Made by a program: the position numbers and the translations under genes
The notes under the pieces: generated by a model
The model's database searches: none
The model's input: the letters and a program-made list of their open reading frames with translations, nothing else
Told to the model about the DNA's origin: nothing
Shown here: piece after piece, positions 42,628 to 51,560 of the stretch
Position numbering within the stretch: position 1 is the stretch's first letter
Layout: each line of letters opens with the position of its first letter
Assembly (NCBI GenBank): GCA_046347625.1
Contig: JAXMFU010000003.1
Coordinates: forward strand, 868,001 to 932,000
From: CAIMUS01 sp046347625
GTDB lineage: Bacteria; Pseudomonadota; Gammaproteobacteria; Competibacterales; Competibacteraceae
Direction of reading: 5' to 3'
DNA length: 64,000 bases

Positions 42628-42752
42628 CACAATTTTCCTGAGAAACGGGGCCGGGGCTAGTATTGTAGCCGACGTAACCTGAGTGGAACGGAGTTGGCGA
42701 AGCGCAATCCAGGTTCTTCCTGGCGGAAACGACAGTTCCGGCCTAACGGGTC

Positions 42753-42885
42753 TTGCTTTTCAGCAAGAAGCACCCCCGGCGATGGAGGCTCCCTGTCGGG
42801 TTACGACGCGCCCGTGACGTTTCTGCCAATGGCTCGTTTGGTAGCGGGCGCGTCTAACCCGACCTACGGGAAGTTTCACGGTAAC
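42753..42885. repeat. Dispersed palindromic repeat copy
   Basis: Lead-in CTTTTCAGCAAGAAGCACCC and CGGCGATGGAGGCTCCCT, hairpin from GTCGGGTTACGACGCGCCCG (42794) to GCGTCTAACCCGACCTAC (42867), and tail GGGAAGTTTCACGGTAA. The arrangement is the same as at 34312-34440 and 49872-50009. Confidence 0.85.
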
Positions 42886-42887
42886 CT

Positions 42888-43729
42888 TCACCAATCCTCC
42901 TCATTGCCATACTGCCGGGGGCGCTTGCCATGAAATTCGAGCAGCTTGGCCTGTTTGAGCTTTTTATCCACCGGCTCGATCTGCTCCAACAGTACCTGAA
43001 ATTCCCAGTTATCGCCGAAATCGTACAGATAAGTCATTACCTTGCCGGGTGTTAGACCCAACTTCTCGATAATGACTTCATCGGCCAACGGTGGCTCATC
43101 CATATACGGATGGTTTATTTCTTCTCGACTGCCGTAGCGATTGGTGTAACTGAAGCGGTACAGATGATCGAAATCGAACTTATACGCATTCAGGATGGCG
43201 GCGCTGAGAGCATCCATCGGGCTGTGCGAAGGAATGGCGATCCGCGCCCAGACCGATGGGCCCAGGGAAACTTTGAAAATATAAACCCCGGTTAAATGTT
43301 CGGGTTGGGAAAGAACAAGATTGTTTCGCCATTCGGGAAAGAACGGAGCGAGTTTACTCTGTAAAGTAGCCGTCGTTTCTTCTTCCGGTGGCGCGAACAG
43401 GGCATCGAGGAAAAATTCCTTTTCCAGAAGCAGGGCCAGCATGGCCTCGCCAAGATCAGTACGTTCGATAGATTCCAACCGCCAGCCCTTACCCGGTTCC
43501 GGCTTGGCATGTCGAACTTTGACAAACCCGAATAATTCCAGCAAGGCCAACGTGCACAGCGAAGGAGTATAGGGCAGAAAGGACTCGGCTGCCGGATTGC
43601 CGGCAACTTGCAGGACACGATCAGGAACTCGTTGGAAAAAAACCGGCCAATTCTGGATACCGCCGCTGCCATGAAAACCGCGTTCTCCAAGAATAGAAGG
43701 ATCACCTCGCAGTAACCAGCTTTCGAATA
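42888..43729 (-). pseudogene. pRiA4b ORF-3-like gene, 3' part split off by an insertion sequence
   Basis: Immediately beyond the insertion sequence the frame resumes ESWLLRGDPSILGERGFHGS and runs through LLELFGFVKV, LGPSVWARIAIPSHSPMDAL and LYDFGDNWEFQVLLEQIEP, which identify the plasmid pRiA4b ORF-3-like fold (PF07929). An ATG within it (43550) allows a 220-residue fragment, but the true 5' part is at 45406-45862. The gene was intact before the insertion: joining both parts at one copy of the 9-bp target gives a continuous ~430-residue frame. Confidence 0.85.
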
Positions 43730-45405
43730 GGGCGTAACCAGTCGAGCGCGCCTCCGCTCAAGCGGCTTTGAGTAAGGGCCATTCGGCTGGCTCGACCAAA
43801 CGGGCATGCGGATAGAGTCGCTTCGATTCCTGATCGATGTGGTGATTCATAAACGCCTCCCAGTCCCCGTTGAGAGCCACACAGCGCAAGCGCAGTAGTG
43901 CCTGAGCGCCGGGAACCGTCCAGTGCATGCCGGTACGCTCCAGGCGATCCTTGATCACATGCCGGCAGGCGCCTTCGATCACGCCCGAGGCGATAGGATA
44001 ACCGGCCGCCAAGTACTGATCATAATGCAGACGCTCGCGGTTATGGTGAAAATACTGGCTAATTTGCTCCAATCGCTCCCGGTGGGGAGCGGTTAACCCG
44101 ATGGACTCCGCCTGGGTCATGAGCCACGGGATCAGGGCCGCCCCCACCCCACTCAACAGTCCCAGGACCAGCAGTTTCATCAACTGCATCGCCCGGTCAC
44201 TGCCGACCGGATGGAACAGATGCACGGCCTGCCACAGATAGCTGGTGGCATGTAACAAGTCCAGAATCTCGACGCGAGGGGTGGTGTCCAAGACCTGGTC
44301 GATTGCCTCCCATAGGGCGGGTTGTCCGTCCATTAACACCACCCAGGGACGCTGCTGCTGGGGGTCTCGTTGGTGGGCTTCAGCCACCAGCCACGGAAAA
44401 ATCTCCTCGGCAGCGCGCACCGGGGTGGTGCCCTCCGACCGGTTGAGACTGGCCCGCAACCGCTTGTGCTGTGGCACGGGGCGCGGACCGGTCGCACGGA
44501 CCGGGGTCGCGGCCGCCGGGTCGTGGAACAGGGCGTCCACCACCTCATGGGGAGTGCGGGGATAGGGAGCAATCTGGTAAACGGCTCCGACCAAGGCCAT
44601 TTTCTTGCGATCCGGTTTCGGCCCGCGCTGATGGTCATGCGCTTGAATCGGCGGCGCCGTGGCCGGTTTGCGGATCGGTACGCCTTTGCCATCGCCACTG
44701 AGCACGATTACCTGCGGGGCCTCGGCGACGGGTGCGGGCGGTTGTGTCGCCCGGAAGTCATCCACGGCCGTGGCTAGGGTGTGGGTCATCTGCTCCAAGC
44801 TAGCCACCGATTGCTCTATACCCAGGATTCGCGACAGGACGTGGTTCACCTGCTGGTATGAATTTTCCACCACCAGCGCCTGATCCCAGTCTTGTAACAG
44901 ATAAGAAAATTTACCTGCCGGTAACCCCAGGCGGGCGTCCAGGGGTACGAACTCGATCTGCTGGCCTTCCCGCGTGCCGTAGACCACTCGTTCCAGCGCG
45001 AAAGGCCCAAACATCGACTGATACGGCCGCCGATGGGGTTCGGGCAACCGCCGCACCACCCGTCCCTCGGCCAGCGTCACCGTTTCCCCCTGGTCGCCAT
45101 CCCCGACCAAGGCGAAAAATTGACCTTGCAACTGATACCCTAACTGTAACAGCCGGCGCCATAAGCCGCGCTCGACCTCATGAACCGGCGTGCCCGCGCC
45201 CGCCGCCGACCGCACGAACGTCTGTAGCTCATCCAGACAACCTTGGGGATCAAAACACTTGTCTTCAACCAGCGTCGGCGTCATTATCGGCATCGGTGGG
45301 TTCCTCGGGAAGGTGGATTCACACTCGCATCCTACCCACGTCCATTCAAACTGGACAGTGGAACCCACCACCTCTTACCAACACCGCGCTCGACTGGTTA
45401 CGCCC
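43730..45405 (-). mobile_element. ISKra4-family insertion sequence
   Basis: The element is 1676 bp long, with perfect 21-bp terminal inverted repeats beginning GGGCGTAACCAGTCGAGCGC at both ends. It is flanked by the 9-bp direct duplication TTTCGAATA (43721-43729 and 45406-45414) and encodes one transposase on the minus strand. The perfect ends and target duplication show a recent, complete insertion. Confidence 0.95.
43758..45293 (-). CDS. tnp: ISKra4-family transposase
   Basis: The 511-residue protein has the family hallmarks: VIVLSGDGKGVPIRKP, VVLMDGQPALWEAIDQVL and the C-terminal YPIASGVIEGACRHVIKDRLERTGMHW, consistent with a DDE-type catalytic domain. Start ATG at 45293 is preceded by GAGGAA; an upstream in-frame ATG at 45371 lies close to the terminal repeat and lacks a ribosome-binding site. 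The frame is intact, so the element may still be mobile. Confidence 0.9.
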   Translation of the reverse strand: MPIMTPTLVEDKCFDPQGCLDELQTFVRSAAGAGTPVHEVERGLWRRLLQLGYQLQGQFFALVGDGDQGETVTLAEGRVVRRLPEPHRRPYQSMFGPFALERVVYGTREGQQIEFVPLDARLGLPAGKFSYLLQDWDQALVVENSYQQVNHVLSRILGIEQSVASLEQMTHTLATAVDDFRATQPPAPVAEAPQVIVLSGDGKGVPIRKPATAPPIQAHDHQRGPKPDRKKMALVGAVYQIAPYPRTPHEVVDALFHDPAAATPVRATGPRPVPQHKRLRASLNRSEGTTPVRAAEEIFPWLVAEAHQRDPQQQRPWVVLMDGQPALWEAIDQVLDTTPRVEILDLLHATSYLWQAVHLFHPVGSDRAMQLMKLLVLGLLSGVGAALIPWLMTQAESIGLTAPHRERLEQISQYFHHNRERLHYDQYLAAGYPIASGVIEGACRHVIKDRLERTGMHWTVPGAQALLRLRCVALNGDWEAFMNHHIDQESKRLYPHARLVEPAEWPLLKAA

Positions 45406-45862
45406 TTTCGAATAATGTGAAGTAACGCTCGGTTGGATTAAGGCTATGCCAGGATGCCAGGCCCGGTTCGTCCAGCAGCAAATAACTTTTCTTTCCGCGC
45501 TGCTGGATGCCGGCCAGACCACTGGCACGCAACAGCAAATAGAATCCATGAATGTGCGGATAGGATTTCTGTTGTGGACGTTTGAGGTCAATTTGAATAG
45601 GCTTGCTCAAGTGCGCATTCAAGTCGGGCAGAAGCTTCATCGGCAGAAAATGATACGTACCGCTCGTTTCTATACCCTCTGGCCCGATGAAGTCCAATAA
45701 GATGTCGAAATCCTTCAGGATGGTGCCGGGACTGTCCTCGGTGATAGTCTGAGCGCGTAGGATGCCCTGATAAGGCTTTTTCAGAGAGGTAGGTTGTTTA
45801 GCCAAGAGCATTTCCTCAAGTGAGTGGAATATCGTAATAAGCTTGCGGAGCGTTTCCGGCAT
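45406..45862 (-). pseudogene. pRiA4b ORF-3-like gene, 5' part
   Basis: This holds the first ~152 codons (MPETLRKLITIFHSLEEMLL...SLNPTERYFTLFE) of the gene interrupted by the insertion sequence; in the present sequence it runs a few codons into the element and stops. The region LLLRASGLAGIQQRGKKSYLLLDEPGL resembles the N-terminal domain found in long pRiA4b ORF-3 proteins. The remainder is at 42888-43729. Confidence 0.85.
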
Positions 45863-46030
45863 TCGGAGGACACCGGAAACATCCCGCGTTGCGGTCCTTA
45901 TTCCGACCTACGATCCTATTCTTCGACCGCATCTGGCATTGGATCGGCAATAGAATGATGGTAAGCAGTGCGTATCCTACACTGGGTTGAACGCAGTGAG
46001 GGCACCGCTCCCACAGGTTATTGAACTCCG

Positions 46031-46891
46031 TTATCGAGCCGGATCGATTCCTCGCTGCTTCAAAAGGTCGCGCAGCCGCACCAGTTCAGATTCGGCTGCA
46101 GCAGCCCTTCGTTTTTCCTGCTCAGCCCGTTGTTCCGCGCTTTCGGCCCGTTGTTCCTCCTGCTCGGCCCGTTGCTCCGCACTTTCAGCCCGCTGCGCTT
46201 CCTGATTAGCTCGCCGCAATGCCTGCTCGGCCCGTTGTTTCTCTTGCTCGGCTCGTTGTTTCTCTTGCTCGGCCCGTTGTTTCTCTTGCTCGGCCCGCTG
46301 CGCTTCTTGTTTAGTTTCCTGGATCGCCTTCACATAGCTGACAAAGCGCCGGCCATCCGGCGCAGTCAGACACAGGTCCATTCCCTCCAACTCGAACCGT
46401 ACCCCCAACCGGGAGCTGACCCAGCCACGCATCTGGGCGATAGCCATCAACTGCCCGCTCTGCCGCTGCCAGCCTTGCAGGGTGCCGTTGTCGGGATCAT
46501 ACAGATAATATTCCTCGACCCCGTAACGGTCATAGAACGCCAGTTTGTCGGCCATTTCTTTGCGGGTATTGCCCGGCGACAGTACCTCGAACACCACCTG
46601 TGGTGCCACTCCGCCTTCTTCCCACTGCTTGTAAGAACCCCGGTGTCCCTGGGGACGCCCGAACGCTACCAGCGCATCCGGGGCAACGCGGGTCTTGTTA
46701 TCGCCTTCCACCGGATACCACAACAGATCGCCGGCGACAAAGACGTTGGGATTGTCGGCAAACAGGGACTGAAGACCGCCCGCAATGGTGACGATCCATT
46801 CGAATTGTTTGGTGTTATCGGCCATCGGTTTGCCGTCGCTGTCGGGGTAGATAATGGTTTTAGCGGGGGCTTCCAGGTGTTGTACGCTCAT
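46031..46891 (-). CDS. Uma2 family endonuclease-like protein with long coiled coil
   Basis: The 286-residue protein has a Uma2 core, with VAPDALVAFGRP, PQVVFEVLSPGNTRKEM, KLAFYDRYGVEEYYLYDPD. Its ~85-residue coiled-coil tail is built from EQEKQRA and ESAEQRA heptads, ending LLKQRGIDPAR. The tail is encoded by a 21-bp repeat (GCTCGGCCCGTTGTTTCTCTT and variants, 46130-46300), which could expand or contract in frame. The core glutamate and aspartate expected for a PD-(D/E)XK site are present. Target unknown. Confidence 0.85.
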   Translation of the reverse strand: MSVQHLEAPAKTIIYPDSDGKPMADNTKQFEWIVTIAGGLQSLFADNPNVFVAGDLLWYPVEGDNKTRVAPDALVAFGRPQGHRGSYKQWEEGGVAPQVVFEVLSPGNTRKEMADKLAFYDRYGVEEYYLYDPDNGTLQGWQRQSGQLMAIAQMRGWVSSRLGVRFELEGMDLCLTAPDGRRFVSYVKAIQETKQEAQRAEQEKQRAEQEKQRAEQEKQRAEQALRRANQEAQRAESAEQRAEQEEQRAESAEQRAEQEKRRAAAAESELVRLRDLLKQRGIDPAR

Positions 46892-47014
46892 GGTTGCTCT
46901 CCAAAATGACCCCTTGAGGATGTCGATAAAAACAGTATAGCAAGCGTAGGGTGCGTTCCATATACCATTCCACCATCCGTGGTAACTCTTTGCCTGGTGT
47001 TCTTAGCCGCTGGA

Positions 47015-47815
47015 TTACTTCGGCCCGGCCAGCCGATCCAACCGCAGCCGATGCCGATTATCGGTCAACCGGTACACGCCGCCCAGCACCGCGGCGACCG
47101 AACCTAAACCGGTGCTGCCGGCAATCAGAAACATGATCAGCATCTGATATTTCACCGCCAGAATCGGCTCGGCACCCGCCAGAATCTGACCGGTCATCAT
47201 GCCGGGCAGAAAGACCAGTCCGGTCGCCGCCATGGAATTGATGGTCGGCATCAGCGCACTGCGCAAGGCCGCGCGGGCAACCGGCAGGATCGCTTGCCAG
47301 CGGGTCGCGCCTAACATCAATTGCGCTTCCACCAGTCCGCGATCGCGGATCAGTCGTCCGGCCAGGGTATCCAGACCCAGACTGATCCCGGTCATGGTGC
47401 TACCCAGAATCATCCCCAGCAGGGGCACGACATAGCGCGGGTCGTACCAGGGATCGGGCCGAAGCTGAGTGGTCAGCGCGAACAGCATTACCAGTCCGGC
47501 GGCCATCGAGATACAGCCTGTGCCCAGGCCATAGGCCCACCAGCCCTGCAAGCGGCGTTCCTGGCGGGCCATGATCTCCCGCCCGGCGAACAGCAACATG
47601 ACTACGACTGTCAATCCGGTCCACCAGGGAGAAACCAACGCAAACAGGGTTTTAAGCACCAATCCGACCAGCGTCAATTGCACGCCCAGACGCAGCAGTG
47701 CAATTAAAATCTGCCGCTCCAACCTGAGCTTGAGCGCCACCGACAGGATTGCATTGAGAATAACCAGCAGCGCGGCCAGCACCAGATCGGTATTGCTGAG
47801 CGGGATGGTATTCAT
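47015..47815 (-). CDS. fetB: FetB/YbbM-type ABC transporter permease
   Basis: The 266-residue integral membrane protein (UPF0014/FetB family) has about seven spans and the conserved LRLGVQLTLVGLVL, GMILGSTMTGISLGLDTLAGRL and FLPGMMTGQILAG motifs. In E. coli FetAB exports iron and protects against oxidative stress. The ATG at 47815 overlaps the stop of fetA (ATGA), so the two are translationally coupled. Confidence 0.85.
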   Translation of the reverse strand: MNTIPLSNTDLVLAALLVILNAILSVALKLRLERQILIALLRLGVQLTLVGLVLKTLFALVSPWWTGLTVVVMLLFAGREIMARQERRLQGWWAYGLGTGCISMAAGLVMLFALTTQLRPDPWYDPRYVVPLLGMILGSTMTGISLGLDTLAGRLIRDRGLVEAQLMLGATRWQAILPVARAALRSALMPTINSMAATGLVFLPGMMTGQILAGAEPILAVKYQMLIMFLIAGSTGLGSVAAVLGGVYRLTDNRHRLRLDRLAGPK

Positions 47816-48408
47816 AACAGCGTATCCCGCACCCGACCGCTTTCGACAGAGAGGCAACGGCTGGCGATGCGCCTGGCCTGAGTGGCGCTATGCGTGACCC
47901 ACAGCACGCCGGCGCCGTTGCGCAGCCGTTCGCCGATCAGTTGCTCGGCCGCCGCAGTGGTGTCGCTGTCCAGGCCGGAAGTCGGTTCATCCAGTAGCAA
48001 TACCCTGGGTTCCAACACCAGCGCCCGTACCAGCGCCATGCGCTGGCGCTCACCGGTGGACAGGCGCTGTACCGGCCAATCGCGCGCATCCGCCGGCAGG
48101 AACAGGGCTTGCAATAATGGTATGGCTCGGTCCCAGTCGGCAAAATGCTCTCCGACCCGGTCGCTCCACCAGCCCGATTCCGCCGGTACATAGATCACCT
48201 GGCGGCGCCAGGCCGGTCCGGTCATGCCTTCCCTCGCCAGGCCGTTCAACCACACTTCGCCCTGATTGGGATCGAGATCGGCAATGGCTCGCAGCAGCAG
48301 GCTCTTGCCCGAACCCGAGGGACCTTGGACGGCGATACATTCGCCATCATTCAACTCGAAGGAAACGGGATACAGACCGGGCCGTTGCAGATGACGCACC
48401 TGCAACAT
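47812..48408 (-). CDS. fetA: FetA/YbbL-type ABC transporter ATP-binding protein
   Basis: The 198-residue ATPase has Walker A GPSGSGKS, signature LSTGERQRMAL, Walker B VLLLDEPTSGLD and the H-loop WVTHS. It pairs with the FetB-type permease downstream. It begins 3 bp after the arsS-like gene, which suggests a three-gene operon arsS-fetA-fetB. The substrate in this context might be iron or something linked to the radical SAM pathway; the latter is speculation. Confidence 0.85.
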   Translation of the reverse strand: MLQVRHLQRPGLYPVSFELNDGECIAVQGPSGSGKSLLLRAIADLDPNQGEVWLNGLAREGMTGPAWRRQVIYVPAESGWWSDRVGEHFADWDRAIPLLQALFLPADARDWPVQRLSTGERQRMALVRALVLEPRVLLLDEPTSGLDSDTTAAAEQLIGERLRNGAGVLWVTHSATQARRIASRCLSVESGRVRDTLL

Positions 48409-48411
48409 CGA

Positions 48412-49374
48412 TTAACCGAGCGCTCCACCGCAACTGCTGCCTTGGCCGGCGGTGCAACCATAACAGTGATCCGCCACACCGATCGGATTGCCGGTCAAGT
48501 CCACATTCAGCAAATCCTTGATATGAACCCGTGGACGACCGTGCAGCCGCAGGGGAATGCCCAGCATTTGATTGAAATCGCAGTCGTAAACCATGCCGTT
48601 CCAGGCCACGCTGAGTAGATTGCGGCACATCACCGTTTCCAGGTTTTCCGCTCGATGGGCGCTTTTGAGCAGCTTCATATAATCGTGGAACTGCCCCTTG
48701 GAGATCAGCATGCTGCCGAAACGCTGGATCGGCATGTTGGTAAGGGTGTAAAGCTGATTGAACTGGATGCCGTAGTGTTCTTTTAAGTGTGCCTTGTAAT
48801 CGGCTTCGAGCGCCATCTGCGGCGCTGGCAGCGCAGGTCCCTGTGGATTGAATACCAGATTGAGAATCAGTCCCGTTCCTTCCAACCCATACCCCAGCGC
48901 ATTCAGTCGCTGCAAGCCGCAAATGCTGCCGGCGAATACCCCCTCGCCGCGCTGGGCGTCCACGTTTTCCTGGAGATAACACGGCATCGAGGCGACTATC
49001 TCTACCCGCTGAGCCGCCAGGAATTCCGCCAAGGTTTCCTGTCCCTCGACTTCCAGGATGGTCAGATTACAGCGGTCGATGACCCGTACGTTCATGCCAC
49101 GGGCGGTTTCGACCAGATAGCGGAAATGAGGATTGAGTTCCGGCGCGCCGCCGGTCAGGTCCAGGGTATGCGCCTTGGAGGCGCGCAACAGGTCGAGCAC
49201 CTGCTGCACCGTTTCCCAGTTCATGCTCTCCTTGCGGGTGGGACCGGCGTTGACATGACAGTGCAGACAGCTTTGATTACAGCGATAACCTAGATTGACC
49301 TGAAGAATTTCCAGCGGCTTGCGGGACAAAGGCGGAAAGTCGGTTTGCCGTAGCAAGGGCAGGGTGGCATGCAT
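48412..49374 (-). CDS. arsS: ArsS-like radical SAM protein
   Basis: The 320-residue protein has the radical SAM cluster CNQSCLHCHVNAGPTR near residue 32 and the DUF3641-type C-terminus with cysteines in CRNLLSVAWNG, YDCDFNQMLG and CYGCTAGQGSSCGG. This is the pattern of the arsenosugar biosynthesis radical SAM protein ArsS. ArsS acts with ArsM to make 5'-deoxyadenosyl arsenic compounds, but no arsM is in the window, so the substrate is inferred from family only. AAGGA lies 8 nt before the ATG. Confidence 0.85.
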   Translation of the reverse strand: MHATLPLLRQTDFPPLSRKPLEILQVNLGYRCNQSCLHCHVNAGPTRKESMNWETVQQVLDLLRASKAHTLDLTGGAPELNPHFRYLVETARGMNVRVIDRCNLTILEVEGQETLAEFLAAQRVEIVASMPCYLQENVDAQRGEGVFAGSICGLQRLNALGYGLEGTGLILNLVFNPQGPALPAPQMALEADYKAHLKEHYGIQFNQLYTLTNMPIQRFGSMLISKGQFHDYMKLLKSAHRAENLETVMCRNLLSVAWNGMVYDCDFNQMLGIPLRLHGRPRVHIKDLLNVDLTGNPIGVADHCYGCTAGQGSSCGGALG

Positions 49375-49426
49375 AGCTTATTCCTTAGGAGGGCAGGCGC
49401 ATTGCCGGCAGGGTGAACGTTGCCGA

Positions 49427-49846
49427 TTATTTCAGTTTCAGCAGTGGATAATAGGGTGATTCCGGTCGGGGAATTAATTGTCGATTCTGGCAATCAGCCA
49501 ATAAATCCAGCCGTTCCAACACGATCTGTCCGATCAGGGGTTCACTGAGCGGGGGGCCGACAATGCATTCAGTCGTCATGGCACGGTCACCGATGGTCAG
49601 GGTCACAATTTCGGCCACCGACCGTTCTTCGGTCCGCTCATCGGCATAGCGGACCAGAACGCTACGCTGGGTGGTGAGCCCCAGCTTGTGGACGACATCC
49701 TGTGGTAGCACGAGCATCACTGCGCCGGTATCGACCACCGCCTGCACGCTGAGCTGCCGGACTTGATCTTCGGGCAAGACGCCGCGCCGCTGCAAAGCGC
49801 GATCGACGGCGTTTTCCAACTGAACCGGAATAATGATTTCGCCCAT
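49427..49846 (-). CDS. Retropepsin-like aspartyl protease
   Basis: The 139-residue protein has the catalytic signature AVVDTGAVMLVLP (Asp-Thr-Gly) near residue 42 and a LIGQIVLERLDL element corresponding to the second hydrophobic-glycine loop of single-domain clan AA proteases, which work as dimers. I chose the ATG at 49846; an upstream start at 49873 lies in repeat DNA. Related bacterial proteins are common but their substrates are unknown. Confidence 0.75.
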   Translation of the reverse strand: MGEIIIPVQLENAVDRALQRRGVLPEDQVRQLSVQAVVDTGAVMLVLPQDVVHKLGLTTQRSVLVRYADERTEERSVAEIVTLTIGDRAMTTECIVGPPLSEPLIGQIVLERLDLLADCQNRQLIPRPESPYYPLLKLK

Positions 49847-49871
49847 TGCTTTGGCCCGATGTCGACTGATC

Positions 49872-50009
49872 ATGCTTTTCAGGAAGAAGTATCCCCGGTG
49901 ATGAAAGTCGGTCTCCCTGTCGGGTTACGACGCGCCCGTGACATCTGTGCCGATGGCCAGCCTGGGAGCGAGCGCGTCTAACCCGACCTACGGGGCATTT
50001 TCACGGTAA
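49872..50009. repeat. Dispersed palindromic repeat copy
   Basis: Lead-in CTTTTCAGGAAGAAGTATCC, then CGGTGATGAAAGTCGG, hairpin from GTCGGGTTACGACGCGCCCG (49919) to GCGTCTAACCCGACCTAC (49991), and tail GGGGCATTTTCACGGTAA. It fills most of the gap between the protease gene and the DUF2281 gene. Confidence 0.85.
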
Positions 50010-50018
50010 TCCAACGGC

Positions 50019-50246
50019 TTATTTGTAACGCGGTGGCTGATTGAACAGCAGATCGTTCCAGACCGGATCGTTGGGATTTTCCTGGACATGACCCGGTGGT
50101 GTCTGCACCGTTTTGCGAGTCTCCAGGCGCTCGCTGGAAAGCTCGTATTTGATTTCCAGGTAACCCACAAAATCCAGCACTTCCCGGACCATGGCTTCCG
50201 GTAAGTGTTGCACCCGCTGATAAATCTCGTCGGCGGTCTTGGTCAT
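50019..50246 (-). CDS. DUF2281-like small protein
   Basis: The 75-residue protein (MTKTADEIYQRVQHLPEAMV...) contains REVLDFVGYLEIKY, the core of DUF2281 proteins, which are often antitoxin-like partners of PIN toxins. AGGAG lies 6 nt before the ATG at 50246. No toxin gene is adjacent. It ends at the dispersed repeat. Confidence 0.65.
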   Translation of the reverse strand: MTKTADEIYQRVQHLPEAMVREVLDFVGYLEIKYELSSERLETRKTVQTPPGHVQENPNDPVWNDLLFNQPPRYK

Positions 50247-50312
50247 CATTTTCTCCTGAGTCTTAAGGTTGGGGGTCACTCATCGAGGCGCATTATCCCA
50301 TTCCTGCTATTT

Positions 50313-51545
50313 CTAAACGAGCAGCCGTAGCCTTAATAAGTTCAATAAACTGATGACCGAAAACTGGCGGATTTGTTCGGGACGACCCGGCAGGCGGACC
50401 GACTGGAATTCCGCAATACCGCCGATTGCCAGCCCCAGGAAGGCCGTTCCCATCCGATAGCCCATGTGCTCATGGGGATCGGTTACCGCCGTGGCGGTCA
50501 GCCCGACCTCCGTACCCAGAACCCGACAGACCCCGAGCGCCATTGCCTTGACCGCTTCCTCGGAGAGCAGCGATCCCGCCGGCGCACCAAGCCATTCATG
50601 CGCAATGCGGTCCGCGCCGACCACCACCGCCCCACGAAAGACCTCGGCGGCACCCGGCGCGGCGCTGAGCCGGGTGCTCATCAGGCCACCGGTAGCCACT
50701 TCCGCCACACCCAAACTCAGGCCGCGAGCGCGTAACTGTTCCAGCACCACCGCTTCCATGGTCTGCTCGTCCACGCCAAAAACCAGATTGCCCAGCAAGG
50801 TCCGCAGCCGCGCTTCCTCTTCGTTCAGACACTGCCGAGCGGTGACCTCATCCGGCGCCTTGATCGTAATCCGGACCTTGATGCCTTCGATGCCGCTCGC
50901 CAGAAACGCCAGGGTGGGATTGCCCAACCGGTCCAGTTCCGCCAGTCGTCCGGCCAGCAGTTCCGCCAGCGCCGATTCCGGCTGTCCCCAGGTCCGCAGT
51001 ACCCGGCTTCTGATCACCGCCGTCATCCCGGAGCGCCGCCGCAAATCGGGGATCACCGTACCGGTGATCATCTCCCGCATTTCCAGCGGTACGCCCGGTA
51101 CGGCGTAGATGACCTTGCCACCCGACGGGCAGACCAGACCCGGCGCCGTGCCGGGCATTTGTGGAATGACCGAGGCGCCTTCCGGCACCTCCGCCTGGCG
51201 TAAATTATTGGCCGGCATTTCCCGCCGGCGGGAGCGGAATAGCTCCCGAATCCGCTCGGCAATAGCCGGGTCGGGTACCAGCCTGACACCCATGACCTGG
51301 GCAATGGCCTCCCGAGTGATATCGTCCTGAGTCGGACCCAGGCCGCCGCAAAGGATCACGGCGTCGCTGCGTTCCAAAGCCAGGCGGATGGTCCCGACGA
51401 TCCGTTCCAGGTTATCGCCGACCTTGGTCTGAAAATGGGAATCGATCCCGGCCAGGGCCAGTTGCTCGCCGATCCAGGATGAGTTCGTATCGACGATCTG
51501 TCCCAGCAACAATTCGGTGCCGATGGCAATGATCTCACAACGCAT
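50313..51545 (-). CDS. cinA: CinA-like protein with degenerate amidohydrolase half
   Basis: The 410-residue protein has an N-terminal MoaB-like/COG1058 domain (IIAIGTELLLGQIVDTNSSW, ILCGGLGPTQDDITREA) that in CinA acts as an ADP-ribose pyrophosphatase. The C-terminal half corresponds to PncC, the nicotinamide-nucleotide amidase. There the usual AESCTGG motif reads AEVATGG, losing the Ser-Cys pair, and the usual GIAGP loop is AVTDP. It lies 15 bp downstream of the GlmS-like gene and is probably co-transcribed. The first domain looks functional; the second may not be. Confidence 0.8.
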   Translation of the reverse strand: MRCEIIAIGTELLLGQIVDTNSSWIGEQLALAGIDSHFQTKVGDNLERIVGTIRLALERSDAVILCGGLGPTQDDITREAIAQVMGVRLVPDPAIAERIRELFRSRRREMPANNLRQAEVPEGASVIPQMPGTAPGLVCPSGGKVIYAVPGVPLEMREMITGTVIPDLRRRSGMTAVIRSRVLRTWGQPESALAELLAGRLAELDRLGNPTLAFLASGIEGIKVRITIKAPDEVTARQCLNEEEARLRTLLGNLVFGVDEQTMEAVVLEQLRARGLSLGVAEVATGGLMSTRLSAAPGAAEVFRGAVVVGADRIAHEWLGAPAGSLLSEEAVKAMALGVCRVLGTEVGLTATAVTDPHEHMGYRMGTAFLGLAIGGIAEFQSVRLPGRPEQIRQFSVISLLNLLRLRLLV

Positions 51546-51560
51546 GGTGGACCGCCGCCC

